The translations under genes were made by a program, and so were the position numbers. From DATFVJ01 sp035517695 (lineage in GTDB: Bacteria; Actinomycetota; Actinomycetes; Streptosporangiales; Streptosporangiaceae): DNA of 64,000 nt. The notes beneath the pieces are model-generated. The model made no database searches. It had not been told where the DNA came from and saw nothing but the letters and a program-made list of their open reading frames with translations. Positions 15,988-25,568 of the stretch are shown here, piece by piece (the first letter of the stretch is position 1; each line of letters opens with the position of its first letter). The stretch covers positions 1-64,000 of the forward strand of contig DATIYI010000141.1 in assembly GCA_035517695.1 (NCBI GenBank), given 5' to 3'.

Positions 15988-17628
15988 TCAGGCGAACGGG
16001 CGGTTGGCGACCGACGCCAGCCCGAGCTCGTCGATCGCCCAAGCCCGCATCTCGACTTTGCGAACCTTGCCGCTGACCGTCATCGGGAATGATTCGACGC
16101 GGCGGACATATCTCGGAATCTTGAAGTGCGCCAGCTGATCGCGGCAGAAATCGGCGACCTCCTGCTGGGTGAGCGTGCCGCCGGAGTCGCGCAGGATCAC
16201 GCAGGCCAGGATTTCCTCGCCATACTTGTCGTCCGGCACCCCGATCACCTGGACATCCGAGATCTTCGGGTGCCCGTAGAGGAACTCCTCGATTTCCCGC
16301 GGGTAGATGTTCTCGCCACCGCGGATGATCATGTCCTTGAACCTGCCGACGATGTTGATGTAGCCGTCGTCGCGCATCACCGCCATGTCCCCGGTGTGCA
16401 TCCAGCGCGCGGAGTCGATCGCCTCGGCGGTCTTTTCCGGCTCGTCCCAGTAGCCCAGCATGACCGAGTAACCGCGGGTGCACACCTCGCCAGGTTCGCC
16501 CCGTGGCACCGTCGTGCCGGTGAGCGAGTCGATGATCTTTATCTCGACGTGCGGCATCACCCTGCCGACAGTCGCGGTCCGCCGGTCCAGGTCATCGTCC
16601 GTGCGGGTTTGGGTGGACACCGGCGACGTCTCGGTCATGCCGTAGCAGATGGCGACCTCCGTCATGTTCATCTCGGCCACCACCCGCTTCATGATCTCCA
16701 CGGGGCACGGTGAGCCGGCCATGATGCCGGTACGCAGGCTGGACAGGTCGTAGCCGGCGAAGCCGGGTAGGCTCAGCTCGGCGATGAACATCGTGGGCAC
16801 GCCGTACAGCGACGTGGCACGTTCCGTGGCGACCGCCTCCAGCGTGGCGGCGGGGTCGAATGAGGGCGCCGGGATCACGATGCACGCGCCATGGGACGTC
16901 GCGCCGAGATTTCCCATGACCATGCCGAAGCAGTGGTAGAAGGGCACCGGCAGGCACACCCGGTCCTGCTCGGTGTAGCCGAGCAGGCCGCCGACGAAAT
17001 AGCCGTTGTTAAGGATGTTGTGGTGGGACAGGGTGGACCCCTTCGGGAACCCGGTCGTCCCAGAGGTGTACTGGATGTTGATCGGGTCGTCGCAGGAAAG
17101 TCCCGCCCCTCGCTCGGCGAGCGCGGAAACCGGCACGTCCGAACCGGCCGCGACGAGCTCGTCCCACGTGGGGTCGTCGATATAGATGATGGCCCGCAGC
17201 CCTGGGCAGGAGCCCTGCACCCGGCCGACCATCTCACGGTAGTTGCTGCTCCTGTGCACCTGGTAGGAGACGAGCACGCTGATCCCGGACTGGTTGAGCA
17301 CATACTCGAGTTCGTGCAGCCGGTACGCGGGGTTGATGTTCACCATGATCGCGCCGATCTTGGCGGTCGCGTACTGCACCAGGGCCCATTCCGCGCAGTT
17401 CGGTGCCCAGATGCCGACCCGTTCGCCCTTCTCGACGCCGATCGCGAGCAGCCCGCGGGCCACGTCGTCGACGGCACGGCCGAATTGCGCATAAGTCAGC
17501 CGCCGTCCGGTCGGGCAGTCCACCATCGCCTCTCGATCGGCGAATGCAGCCACCGTGGCGTCGAAGTTCTCGCCGATCGTGTCGCCGAGCAGGGGAACGT
17601 CGGATGTGCCGCTGGTGTAGGACTTCAT
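15988..17628 (-). CDS. AMP-binding fatty-acid/carboxylate CoA ligase
   Basis: A 546-residue acyl-CoA synthetase that activates a carboxylic acid as an acyl-adenylate and then a thioester. The P-loop is NIQYTSGTTGFPKGSTLS (about residue 185). Also present are ICYGMTETSPVS, the hinge/adenylate motif WMHTGDMAVMRDDGYINIVG, RFKDMIIRGGENIYPREIEE and the catalytic Lys in VSGKVRKVEM. The start at 17628 has GGGAGG upstream. The longer frame to 18060 overlaps the divergent SDR gene and is rejected. Chain-length preference cannot be read. It shares a 260-bp divergent promoter region with the SDR. Confidence 0.93.
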   Translation of the reverse strand: MKSYTSGTSDVPLLGDTIGENFDATVAAFADREAMVDCPTGRRLTYAQFGRAVDDVARGLLAIGVEKGERVGIWAPNCAEWALVQYATAKIGAIMVNINPAYRLHELEYVLNQSGISVLVSYQVHRSSNYREMVGRVQGSCPGLRAIIYIDDPTWDELVAAGSDVPVSALAERGAGLSCDDPINIQYTSGTTGFPKGSTLSHHNILNNGYFVGGLLGYTEQDRVCLPVPFYHCFGMVMGNLGATSHGACIVIPAPSFDPAATLEAVATERATSLYGVPTMFIAELSLPGFAGYDLSSLRTGIMAGSPCPVEIMKRVVAEMNMTEVAICYGMTETSPVSTQTRTDDDLDRRTATVGRVMPHVEIKIIDSLTGTTVPRGEPGEVCTRGYSVMLGYWDEPEKTAEAIDSARWMHTGDMAVMRDDGYINIVGRFKDMIIRGGENIYPREIEEFLYGHPKISDVQVIGVPDDKYGEEILACVILRDSGGTLTQQEVADFCRDQLAHFKIPRYVRRVESFPMTVSGKVRKVEMRAWAIDELGLASVANRPFA

Positions 17629-17889
17629 GCTGGCCTCCCAGAAACCGACAAGCGTCGCATCCCGCGAGGGGGGCGCGCCGCCTGCAGCGCGACCGATACT
17701 GCGGGCATATTTTGTGATCAAGCTAAACATTGATGGCACAACAGGGTAGGGGTCAAAGGTCCGGTGGGCCGCGCGCATCCGCGACCCGCTCGTACCTGCG
17801 CCACCGAAGACGGCTGAGCAGAGCATGATCCCGAACGGCTGCGCGCACTGACACATTCGCTGCAGCGGCGCCACGCCCGCACGAGTAAC

Positions 17890-18687
17890 GTGCCGCGCAT
17901 GGAACTTGGCTTGGCTGGAAGCCGTGCGCTGATCACGGGTGGAAGCCGTGGCATCGGTTTCGCGGTGGCGCAGGCGCTCGCCGCGGAGGGTACGGCAGTA
18001 GGCCTCGTCGCACGCAACCCCGGCGGCCTCGCCGAGGCGGCGCAGCGCCTCGGCGCCCATGGCGCGCCGGTGGCGACGGCCGCAGCCGATGTCGCCGATC
18101 CCGCCATGCTTGACCGTGCCGTCGGCGAGATCGCTGACACCCTCGGCGGCCTGAACCTGCTGGTGGCGAACGCGGGCGGCACGATCGGCGGCAACTTGAC
18201 CGACTCAAAGTTCGATGACTTCATGGCAACGCTCGCGCTGAACGCGGGACACGCATCCGAGCTGATCCGGGCGGGGCTGCCGCACCTGCGCGCGGCGGGC
18301 GGCGGCGCGGTCGTGATCGTGTCTTCGATCACCGGCGTGCGGCCCGCGCCGCGCACCAATTACGCCGTGGCCAAGGCCGCTGAGATCCAGTTGGCCGGGG
18401 TGGCGGCGCAGGAACTCGCTCCACTCAACATCAGGGTGAATGCCGTCAGCCCGGGCTCGATCATGTTCCCCGGTGGTTCCTGGGAGCGGTTCCAGCGCGA
18501 TAACCCGGAGGTCTTCGCCACTTTCCTGCAGACACAGTTTCCCTCCGGCCGGCTCGGCCGGCCGCAGGAGGTGGCCGACGTCGTCGCGTTCCTGCTGTCG
18601 GAGCGGGCATCCTGGATCACCGGCGCAAACGTCGTGGTGGATGGCGGCCAGCGTTACCCGAGCGCCCGCAGCTTCGGCAGCGCCTGA
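17890..18687 (+). CDS. short-chain dehydrogenase/reductase (SDR)
   Basis: A 265-residue classical SDR. The cofactor motif is ITGGSRGIGFAVAQAL, with VANAGG as the NNAG equivalent. Catalytic Ser is in VVIVSSITG, and Tyr/Lys in NYAVAKAAEIQ. The C-terminal SGRLGRPQEVADVVAFLLS and WITGANVVVDGG are typical of 3-oxoacyl-reductase-like enzymes. It begins at GTG 17890 or ATG 17899. It is divergent from the CoA ligase, which suggests a shared acyl or ring-degrading pathway, but the substrate is not identifiable. Confidence 0.92.
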   Translation: MPRMELGLAGSRALITGGSRGIGFAVAQALAAEGTAVGLVARNPGGLAEAAQRLGAHGAPVATAAADVADPAMLDRAVGEIADTLGGLNLLVANAGGTIGGNLTDSKFDDFMATLALNAGHASELIRAGLPHLRAAGGGAVVIVSSITGVRPAPRTNYAVAKAAEIQLAGVAAQELAPLNIRVNAVSPGSIMFPGGSWERFQRDNPEVFATFLQTQFPSGRLGRPQEVADVVAFLLSERASWITGANVVVDGGQRYPSARSFGSA

Positions 18688-18882
18688 TCAGCCTGGCGGC
18701 GGATGGGCCCGCCGGCCACCGCCTTGAGCCGCGATTCTGCCGGAACTACCGTTAGCCGACGAGCGACTACAAGGTTCCCGGGTCGGCGAGGCTCCGTGTC
18801 CCCTGGACGTCCCGGGCTGGCACCCAAAGGCCCGTAGGTGCCGGATCAGCCAAAAAGAAAGCGGGTGAGGCAACGAGGCATC

Positions 18883-18936
18883 CTCGGGATAATGAGGCGG
18901 CTCGGGATAATGAGGCGGCTCGGGATAATGAGGCAG
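18883..18936. repeat. 18-bp tandem repeat between SDR and DedA genes
   Basis: Three copies of CTCGGGATAATGAGGCGG, the last diverging to ...AGGCAG, in the convergent gap 18688-18968 that holds no gene. It may separate the two convergent transcripts, but no U-tract hairpin is seen. Confidence 0.85.
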
Positions 18937-18968
18937 CCTCGGCGAGTTCAATCACGGGCTAAGGAGCG

Positions 18969-19586
18969 TCAGCGGCGGCGGATCACGGCACGAGCTATGA
19001 GCACAGCGATCACAGCCGCGGCCGCGATCAGCAGATACAGCGAGTACCTGGTGGCGTAGGTGTAGATCGTCGCGATGTGGTTCCCTGTCAGGTAGCCGAG
19101 CGAAGCCCATACACCCACCCACAGTGCCGCGCCAAGCGTGTTGAAGGCGAGGAAACGAGGCCACCGCATGTCCCCCATTCCCGCGATGATTCCGTTCAAC
19201 TGGCGCAAACCCTCGATGAATCGGGCGACGACCACGATCTTGCCGCCGTGCCTGCTGAAGAAACCTTCCGCCTTAGCCAGCCGTTCGCTGGTGAGCCGGA
19301 CATATCTGCCGTAGCGGAGGATCAGCGCACGGCCACCATAACGGCCGATGGCGTAACCAATATTGTCGCCGATGATCGCGGCAATTACGGCGATCACTCC
19401 CACCGCCACAATGTTCAGCCGGCCGGTTCCCGCGTAGACCGCGGCCGCGATCAGCACGGTCTCGCCCGGCGCGGGGACCCCGAAGTCTTCCACCATGATG
19501 AGGACCGCTACGGCGGCATAACCGTAACGGTCAAGCGGCGACGCCAGGGCAGCAAGAAATCCCGGCAGCGGCGGCGGTGCGGACAT
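18969..19586 (-). CDS. DedA-family membrane protein
   Basis: A 205-residue polytopic protein of the DedA/VTT family. Hallmarks are the N-terminal re-entrant region VEDFGVPAPGETVLIAAAV, GDNIGYAIGRYGGR, and the F-RHGGKIVVVARFIEGLRQ motif with the conserved Arg residues, then MGDMRWPRFLAFNTLGAALW. About four to five membrane segments, the last near the C-terminus (YSLYLLIAAAAVIAVLIAR). Family members act as lipid scramblases or undecaprenyl-phosphate flippases; which one applies here is unknown. Length is typical. Confidence 0.92.
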   Translation of the reverse strand: MSAPPPLPGFLAALASPLDRYGYAAVAVLIMVEDFGVPAPGETVLIAAAVYAGTGRLNIVAVGVIAVIAAIIGDNIGYAIGRYGGRALILRYGRYVRLTSERLAKAEGFFSRHGGKIVVVARFIEGLRQLNGIIAGMGDMRWPRFLAFNTLGAALWVGVWASLGYLTGNHIATIYTYATRYSLYLLIAAAAVIAVLIARAVIRRR

Positions 19587-19720
19587 CGGCAGCAGCTTCC
19601 CGGTTCGACTCCCTGTCGGCCCGTGCCGGGCGGTTTACGGAGGATGCCGATGCTACAAGGACCCCGCTGGACGGCCTCGGACCGGGCGGCCGCCGCCGCC
19701 CCGGATAGCCAGTAATACCG

Positions 19721-22700
19721 CTATGGCGCAGTGAATTGGGCGTTTGTCAAAGAGCGGACGATTCTGCCCTCTTCGATATGGACAACCTCATCGACATCGG
19801 TCAGCCCCACCGCGCGGTGGGTGATGAGCAGCACGGACCGGCCGCGCGTTTCTTCGAGCACATCGCGGGTGAGAACGGCGGCGGTCCCCTCGTCAAGATG
19901 CTCAGTCGGCTCGTCGAGTACCACCACGGGGAAGTCCGCTAGCAGCACACGGGCAAGGGCGAGCCGCTGGCGCTGTCCCCCGGACAGCCGGGCTCCGTAC
20001 TCGCCGACCAGCGTGTCAAGGCCGTCCGGCAGGCTGTCCGCCCAGTCGAGCAGCCGGGCGCGGCGCAGTGCGTCCCTTAGTTGGCCATCGTCGGCGCCTG
20101 GGCGGGCAAGCCGCAGGTTCGCGGCGAGGGTGGAGTCGAAGATATGCGCGTCCTGGGCGCACAGCCCGATCACCTCACGCACCACGTCGCCCCGGCACCT
20201 GGTGATGTCCACGCCGCCGACGGTGATCCGTCCCGCCGTAGGGTCGAGGAACCGCAGCAGCACCATGGCGAGCGTGGTCTTGCCCGATCCGCTCGGCCCC
20301 TTGATCGCGATCCGCCGCCCGGCAGGCACATCCAGGCTGATGCCGCGCAGCACGTCTGGCCCGCCACGGCGCCAGGCCGCGGCAAGCCCTTCGATCCGGA
20401 TGTCGTAGGGCGCCATTGGACGGCCGCCCGGTCCGCCAGCCGCAGGCTCGCGGACCGGGTCAGGTGCGGCGAGCACTCCGGCCACCCGGGCTGCCCCCGC
20501 GCGGATGCGGGGTATCTGCTGTGCAGCCGGGGCCAGGCCGGCGAATGCCTCGTGCGCGGCAAGGGGAACGAGCACGATCACGGCCAGGGCCACGCCGGCC
20601 AGCGCTCCGGACCGCACCGCGCCGACACCGAGAATCAAGCTGCCCGTCACGCCGGCCCCGGCGGCGAGCGCCGCGACAGCTGCCCCAGTTCCCCTGCCGA
20701 GCCCGCAGCGGCTCTCGCTGCGTGACACAGCCAGGTCCGTTGCGGATACCTGCCGGAGGGCCGCATCCTGCGCCCCGAACACGACGAGCTCGCCAGCCCC
20801 GCGGAGCAGGTCCAGTGACGCGGCGGCGAGCTCGCCGCGCCGCGGCGCCACCTGGCGCTCGGCTCTGCGAGCGACCAGAACGGCGATCGACGGCGCGAGC
20901 AGCGCCGCGGCGAGCAGGCTGATGGCGAGGACGACGGCGGCACCTGGCAGGAGCAGCGCCACGGCCACGACCGTGGCAGTTCCTGCCGCAGCCGCGACCA
21001 GATATGGCAGCAGGACACGAAGCCAGCGGTCCGCGAGGCCATCGATATCAGTGACGAGGCGGCTGACCAGATCCCCGGAGCGGAACACGGTTAGTCCTGC
21101 GGGGGCGAGCCGCTCGAGGCGGCGATACGCGGCCACCCGCAGGCTGGCCAGAATGCGCAGCGCGGCGTCATGTCCGGCCAGCCGCTCGGCATAGCGGAAA
21201 ACGCCCCGCCCGATCCCGAACGCCCGCACCGCGGTAATCGCCACGAAAAGCGAGAGCACGGGCGGGTGCTGCGCGGCACGGGAGATCAGCCACGCGGCGG
21301 TGCCGGTGAGCGCGATGGCGCAGGCTGCTGCGCAGGTCCCAGCGAAAGCGGCGAGCGCGAGCCGCCACCTCAGGTGCCCGCCCAGGCGGGGCAGCCGTGA
21401 GCCTGCCCGGACCACAGCAGCAGTGACCGGGCCGGCCGGGAACTGGCCTGCCGGAACGGGGCGGACAGGGAGCGGGCCGACAGGGAGCGGGCCGACCGGG
21501 AGCGGGCCGGCAGGGAGCGGGCCGGCAGGGAGCGGGCCGGCAGGGAGCGGGCCGGCAGGGAGCGGGCCGGCAGGGAGCGGGCCGACCGGGAGCGGGCCGA
21601 CCGGGAGCGGGCCGACCGGGAGCGGGCCGACCGGGAGCGGGCCGGCCGGGCTGGCATCGGGTGAACTGGCGGGATCTACCATGACCGGACCCGACACGGC
21701 CGGACCCGACACGGCCGGACCCGGTTCGGCTGGGGCTTGACTGCTCATCTGTGAACTGGTGTCGCGCGCGAGTTCTATGACACGGTCAGCAACGGCGAAC
21801 GCCGCGTGCTTGTGCGTCACCACCAGAACGGCCCGGCCCGCCGCCGCGAGCCTGCGCAACGTCTCGTAGACGAGTGCCTCGGCGGCAGCGTCGAGTCCTG
21901 CGGTGGGCTCGTCGAGGAGCAGCACAGGCCTGCCACCGGCTGGACCGGGCAGCAGGGCGCGCGCGAGCGCGACTCTGCGGCGTTGCCCACTCGACAGGCC
22001 CGCGCCGCGCTCCCCCACGGGCGTCTCGAGCGCCACATCGTGCAGCGCGGCGGCGTGGGCAGCCGCAGCGACCGCCGCCCGCGGGGCGGCTGGCCAGCCG
22101 AGCCTGATGTTGCTGGCCACAGTTCCGGTGAAGAGAACGGGATCTTGGGGCAGCCACGCGACTGCCGAACGCCAGCCGTCCAGGTCGATCCGGCCGAGAT
22201 CCGCATCGCCATCGGGCCCGTGGATATGGACGCGTCCCGCCGATGGCGGGACGAAGCCGAGCAGCACGGCCAGCAGCGTCGACTTGCCGCAACCGCTCGG
22301 TCCCGCCACTACCACCAGCTCGCCGCGGCTGAGGGTCATCCGGACCCGCCGCGGCGCCGGATCCGGGCGGCCACCGTGGCGCACGCTGACGTCCTCGACC
22401 GTGATGGCCAGTGGGTCAGGCGCAGTCAGCGGTAGCACCGGTCTTGCGGCCAGATCGGCGTCGGCGCCAGCGTCGGTAGGGCCACCGACGACAGGGCCAC
22501 CGACGACAGGGCCACCGACGACTGGGCCACCGACGACAGTGCCGTCAGCGCTCGCGGCACCGTCTGCTGACGCCGACGTCTCGAGCACAGCGAAGACCTC
22601 AGCGACCGCCGTAACGCCGTCCGCGCTCGCGTGGAACTGCGCGGCGGCCTGGCGAAGAGGCAGATAGGCCTCCGGCGCCAGGATCAAGACGAGCAAACCG

Positions 22701-23527
22701 GTACGCAGATCCAGGTGGCCATAGACGAGGCCCAACCCGATGCCGACGGCGACCAACGCCACCGACAAGGTGGCGGTGATCTCGAGCACCAAGGACGACA
22801 GGAACGCAAGCCGCAGGGTGGCCATCGTCGCCTGCCGGTAGTCACCCGTGACCTGCTTGATGGCCTCGGCCTGCGCCTTCGCGCGCCCGAACACCTTCAG
22901 TGTGGGCAGCCCGGCAACCACGTCGAGGAAGTGATGCGACAACAGCGCGAGCGCTCGCCAGCGGCGCCGGGTGTGGTGTGCGGTGGTCCGGCCGACCAGC
23001 GCGCCGAATAGCGGGATCAGCGGGAGAGTGAGCGCGATCGTCACGCCGGCGAGCAGGTCGGCCGAGCCGATCTGCGCCACGACCACAAGCGGGATCACCA
23101 CCGCGAGCACGAGCTGCGGCAAGTAGGCGGCGAAATAACCATCCAGCGAATCGATCCCCTGGGTGGTGAGCGTGACAAGCTCCCCGCTGCGGTTTGCCGC
23201 GAGCCAGCGCGGTCCGAGCGCGACCGCATGGGCGAGCAGGCGGCGGCGCAGCGCCGATTTCACTGCGGCCGACGCCCGGTAGGAGGACGCCTCCGTGGCC
23301 CAGGCGACGAGCGCACGTGCCACGAATACGATGACAAGCGCGGTAATGGTGCCCGTCAGCGCGCTGAGCGGCGTGCCGTGCAGGAACGCGCCGCTGATCG
23401 CCCCGGCCAGCAACCACGCTTGGGTAATGATGAGGACGGCCGCTGCGGTGCCGAGCGCGATCAGCACGCCAATATGGACCGCGGTCTGTCGCGCATAACG
23501 CAGCAGCCGGCGATCCAGGGGTTTCAT
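19721..23527 (-). CDS. cydDC: CydD-CydC fused thiol/heme ABC exporter
   Basis: A 1268-residue fusion of two ABC exporter halves. The first half (CydD) starts MKPLDRRLLRYARQ, then six membrane helices and an ATPase with Walker A GPSGCGKSTLLAV, signature LSSGQRRRVALARAL and Walker B VLLLDEPTA. The second half (CydC) has its own helices, Walker A GPSGSGKTTLAMV, signature LSGGQRQRLALARVL and VVLDEPTEHLD. It exports cysteine/glutathione-type thiols, or heme as proposed, for cytochrome bd assembly. Two 15-bp repeat tracts encode five-residue units: GGPVV (22480-22545, before the first ATPase) and PLPVG/PLPAG (21451-21650, the inter-half linker). The start at 23527 overlaps an upstream stop (ATGA). 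cydAB is not adjacent. Confidence 0.93.
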   Translation of the reverse strand: MKPLDRRLLRYARQTAVHIGVLIALGTAAAVLIITQAWLLAGAISGAFLHGTPLSALTGTITALVIVFVARALVAWATEASSYRASAAVKSALRRRLLAHAVALGPRWLAANRSGELVTLTTQGIDSLDGYFAAYLPQLVLAVVIPLVVVAQIGSADLLAGVTIALTLPLIPLFGALVGRTTAHHTRRRWRALALLSHHFLDVVAGLPTLKVFGRAKAQAEAIKQVTGDYRQATMATLRLAFLSSLVLEITATLSVALVAVGIGLGLVYGHLDLRTGLLVLILAPEAYLPLRQAAAQFHASADGVTAVAEVFAVLETSASADGAASADGTVVGGPVVGGPVVGGPVVGGPTDAGADADLAARPVLPLTAPDPLAITVEDVSVRHGGRPDPAPRRVRMTLSRGELVVVAGPSGCGKSTLLAVLLGFVPPSAGRVHIHGPDGDADLGRIDLDGWRSAVAWLPQDPVLFTGTVASNIRLGWPAAPRAAVAAAAHAAALHDVALETPVGERGAGLSSGQRRRVALARALLPGPAGGRPVLLLDEPTAGLDAAAEALVYETLRRLAAAGRAVLVVTHKHAAFAVADRVIELARDTSSQMSSQAPAEPGPAVSGPAVSGPVMVDPASSPDASPAGPLPVGPLPVGPLPVGPLPVGPLPAGPLPAGPLPAGPLPAGPLPAGPLPVGPLPVGPLPVRPVPAGQFPAGPVTAAVVRAGSRLPRLGGHLRWRLALAAFAGTCAAACAIALTGTAAWLISRAAQHPPVLSLFVAITAVRAFGIGRGVFRYAERLAGHDAALRILASLRVAAYRRLERLAPAGLTVFRSGDLVSRLVTDIDGLADRWLRVLLPYLVAAAAGTATVVAVALLLPGAAVVLAISLLAAALLAPSIAVLVARRAERQVAPRRGELAAASLDLLRGAGELVVFGAQDAALRQVSATDLAVSRSESRCGLGRGTGAAVAALAAGAGVTGSLILGVGAVRSGALAGVALAVIVLVPLAAHEAFAGLAPAAQQIPRIRAGAARVAGVLAAPDPVREPAAGGPGGRPMAPYDIRIEGLAAAWRRGGPDVLRGISLDVPAGRRIAIKGPSGSGKTTLAMVLLRFLDPTAGRITVGGVDITRCRGDVVREVIGLCAQDAHIFDSTLAANLRLARPGADDGQLRDALRRARLLDWADSLPDGLDTLVGEYGARLSGGQRQRLALARVLLADFPVVVLDEPTEHLDEGTAAVLTRDVLEETRGRSVLLITHRAVGLTDVDEVVHIEEGRIVRSLTNAQFTAP
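21451..21650. repeat. 15-bp in-frame tandem repeat in the CydDC linker
   Basis: About 13 copies of a 15-bp unit (GGCCGGCAGGGAGCG and GGCCGACCGGGAGCG variants). They encode alternating PLPVG and PLPAG pentapeptides that join the CydD and CydC halves. Two variant blocks are grouped, as expected from slippage or unequal exchange. Confidence 0.9.
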
Positions 23528-23748
23528 CGAGCGGTCTCGGCCTGGCGGGCGGAGCCTTCGGGCTGTTCCGGCCGTTCCCACTCGCCGGGGTATGACACCC
23601 CGTGTGACACGGGGACACGCATGTCGAAGGTACCGGCCAGCCTGATGTCCCCGGTACCGGTCGAGCCATCACGCATGGACTGGTTCGCCTTTTCCCCCGC
23701 GGCCAGTGCCAGCGCGGCCGCGGCAGCGGCAGCGGGCAGCGCGCTCAC
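23524..23748 (-). CDS. small hypothetical protein coupled to cydDC
   Basis: A 74-codon frame from GTG 23748 to the stop that overlaps the cydDC ATG (ATGA). The first 20 residues are an alanine-rich hydrophobic run (ALPAAAAAAALALAAG). The rest is hydrophilic (RLAGTFDMRVPVSHGVSYPG). No family is recognised. The position and the four-base overlap are the main support; it could be a small membrane partner or only a leader frame. Confidence 0.35.
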   Translation of the reverse strand: MSALPAAAAAAALALAAGEKANQSMRDGSTGTGDIRLAGTFDMRVPVSHGVSYPGEWERPEQPEGSARQAETAR

Positions 23749-23749
23749 C

Positions 23750-24404
23750 CCGCCACCGTAGCCGACACGTGCGCAGCTCAGAAAGCCGGATACCGGTCGC
23801 GGCCGGGCTGCACACCGGACCAGGCCGCCCCGATGACCAGCCGTCCCGCCCGCCCCAGCCGAGGCAGGACGGCCAGTCCTGCCGTCCGCGCGGGCGCGGA
23901 CGGCATTGGCATGAGCTTCGCAACCGGCCCGACTTACGGGAAGATGACTTTTGCCCTGACCGGATGGGGTCAACGGTCCACCGCCCCCCGGACCGCTGGC
24001 TCTACCCCCAATCGATACCCAACAGGCACGGCTACTCCAGGCACACGCCGCGTCCGCTGATTTCGATTATGGCGAACGCTCCGGCAGGGGTGGGCGCGAT
24101 TCGCAACCGGGCCACCGGCCGTGCTGCCACCAGGGCGTAGGTGCGATCTCGGTGCCCGCGTCACGCGCGCCCAGCGGCCTGGGTCCTGATGGCGGGATCC
24201 GGACCGGGGTCACATGTCCGGATCCCACAGCGAGCGTCCTGCCAGCCCAGACCTCGCACAGGGGGCGTTAGTTCCTGATTCAAGGGACCTTGTACCCGAC
24301 CTTCGCATTGGTTCATGTGCGGCCACAAGCGAGGATGACCCGCATTGCCGATCAGGCTGGCTTGACGTCAGCCGGCTTGATGAAAGCTGGCCGCGCGCGG
24401 ATCG
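23750..24404. other. intergenic stretch, no recognised gene
   Basis: Upstream of the cydDC transcript and downstream of the AI-2E transporter. Frames on both strands are arginine/proline-rich and lack domains. No tRNA-like or obvious terminator structure was seen. Confidence 0.4.
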
Positions 24405-25568
24405 TCAGTCCCGCGTAGCGGGCTCCGGCTCGGCGCCCACGGCGGCGCCTGGCGGTGCGTCAGGCGCGGTTGCCCGCCAGATCTCACCGACGATGACCTG
24501 GAACGCGCCCGCGGTGGGAATCGCGAGCAACGCCGCGACGAAGCCCCCGAAGAAACCGCCGATCCAGCTGCCCAGCGAGGCCCCGATCAGGATGGAGACA
24601 AGCACGAGCAACGGGTTGATCTTCACCGTCCTGCTCATGACCACCGGGTTGAGTATGTGGTTCTCGACCTGGGTGTAGACGAGAAAGACGATCAGGGTGA
24701 CGATGCCAGCGGTGAGCGAGTGACCCACGGCGAACAGCACGGTTGGTATCCCGGCCAGCGCCCCGCCGATCATGGGAAGGAAATCGACGAGCGCGACCCA
24801 CAGCGCCCAGAGAAAGGCGAACGGCACCCCGAGAATGAGCAGGGTGACGAGCACGACGACCCCCGCGATCACCGAGGTGAGGAAGTTCCCCAGCATGTAG
24901 CCGGTAACCGACCGGTTGACCCGCGCCGCGATCCGCGCATAGCGCTCCCCCCGCTGCGCCGACATGAGGCCGAGCACCCCGGACCGTAGCTTCGGGCCCT
25001 CGATGAGCAGGAGCAGCACCAGGAAGAAGATGGTCAAGAGCGAGATCACCAGCGAGAACGCGCCCTTGCCCAGCGCGAGCGCCGGCTTGCCGAGGTCCGC
25101 GCCGAAGGCCGCCAGCTTCGAGGCGTTTCGCTGCACCCACGTCTGGAGGTGGTAGCGGGTGGCGAGGTGACCGACCCAGCTCTTGCCCTGCTGCGCCTGG
25201 CTCACGTAGGACGGCAGCCGGTCGGCTAGGTGGGTGATGCCGTTGACAAGCGGGTAGCCGAAGGCCACCGCCAGCCCGGCGAAGACAAGCAGGCCCCAGA
25301 ACGTGACGATGGCGACGGCGAAGCCCCGGCGCGGCACCTTCCACCGCTGCAAGGCGACCACAAGAGGATTGAGCAGCAGGGCGATGAACCCCGCGACCAC
25401 TACCAGGAGCAGAACGTCCCTGAGCCGATAAATCAGCTTGCCAAGCAGGTAGACCGCGACCACCACGGCGACCGTGGTGAGGATGGCACGCAAGGGAACG
25501 CCACGCGACTCGGCCGTCTTCCACAGGCGGTCCCGCCGGGTGGCCGGCGGCGGCAGATCGTCCGGCAC
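24405..25568 (-). CDS. AI-2E family (PerM/YdiK-type) transporter
   Basis: A 387-residue polytopic membrane protein. Early paired helices (VAVYLLGKLIYRLRDVLLLV and GFIALLLNPLVVAL) precede a soluble region with HLADRLPSYVSQAQQGKSWV. The C-terminal half has several helices, including the family motif PFAFLWALWVALVDFLPMIG and the NHILNPVVMSRTVKINPLLV segment. Length and layout match the AI-2E/PerM family, some members of which are peptide, autoinducer or ion exporters. The substrate is unknown. No operon partner. Confidence 0.92.
   Translation of the reverse strand: MPDDLPPPATRRDRLWKTAESRGVPLRAILTTVAVVVAVYLLGKLIYRLRDVLLLVVVAGFIALLLNPLVVALQRWKVPRRGFAVAIVTFWGLLVFAGLAVAFGYPLVNGITHLADRLPSYVSQAQQGKSWVGHLATRYHLQTWVQRNASKLAAFGADLGKPALALGKGAFSLVISLLTIFFLVLLLLIEGPKLRSGVLGLMSAQRGERYARIAARVNRSVTGYMLGNFLTSVIAGVVVLVTLLILGVPFAFLWALWVALVDFLPMIGGALAGIPTVLFAVGHSLTAGIVTLIVFLVYTQVENHILNPVVMSRTVKINPLLVLVSILIGASLGSWIGGFFGGFVAALLAIPTAGAFQVIVGEIWRATAPDAPPGAAVGAEPEPATRD

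Noticed and set aside
17629..18060. N-terminal extension of the acyl-CoA ligase to 690 residues
   Set aside because: It overlaps the divergent SDR gene and has no domain; a strong ribosome site marks the start at 17628.
24214..24404. possible tRNA or small RNA in the gap before the AI-2E transporter
   Set aside because: No cloverleaf, T-loop consensus or hairpin with T-run was found by eye.
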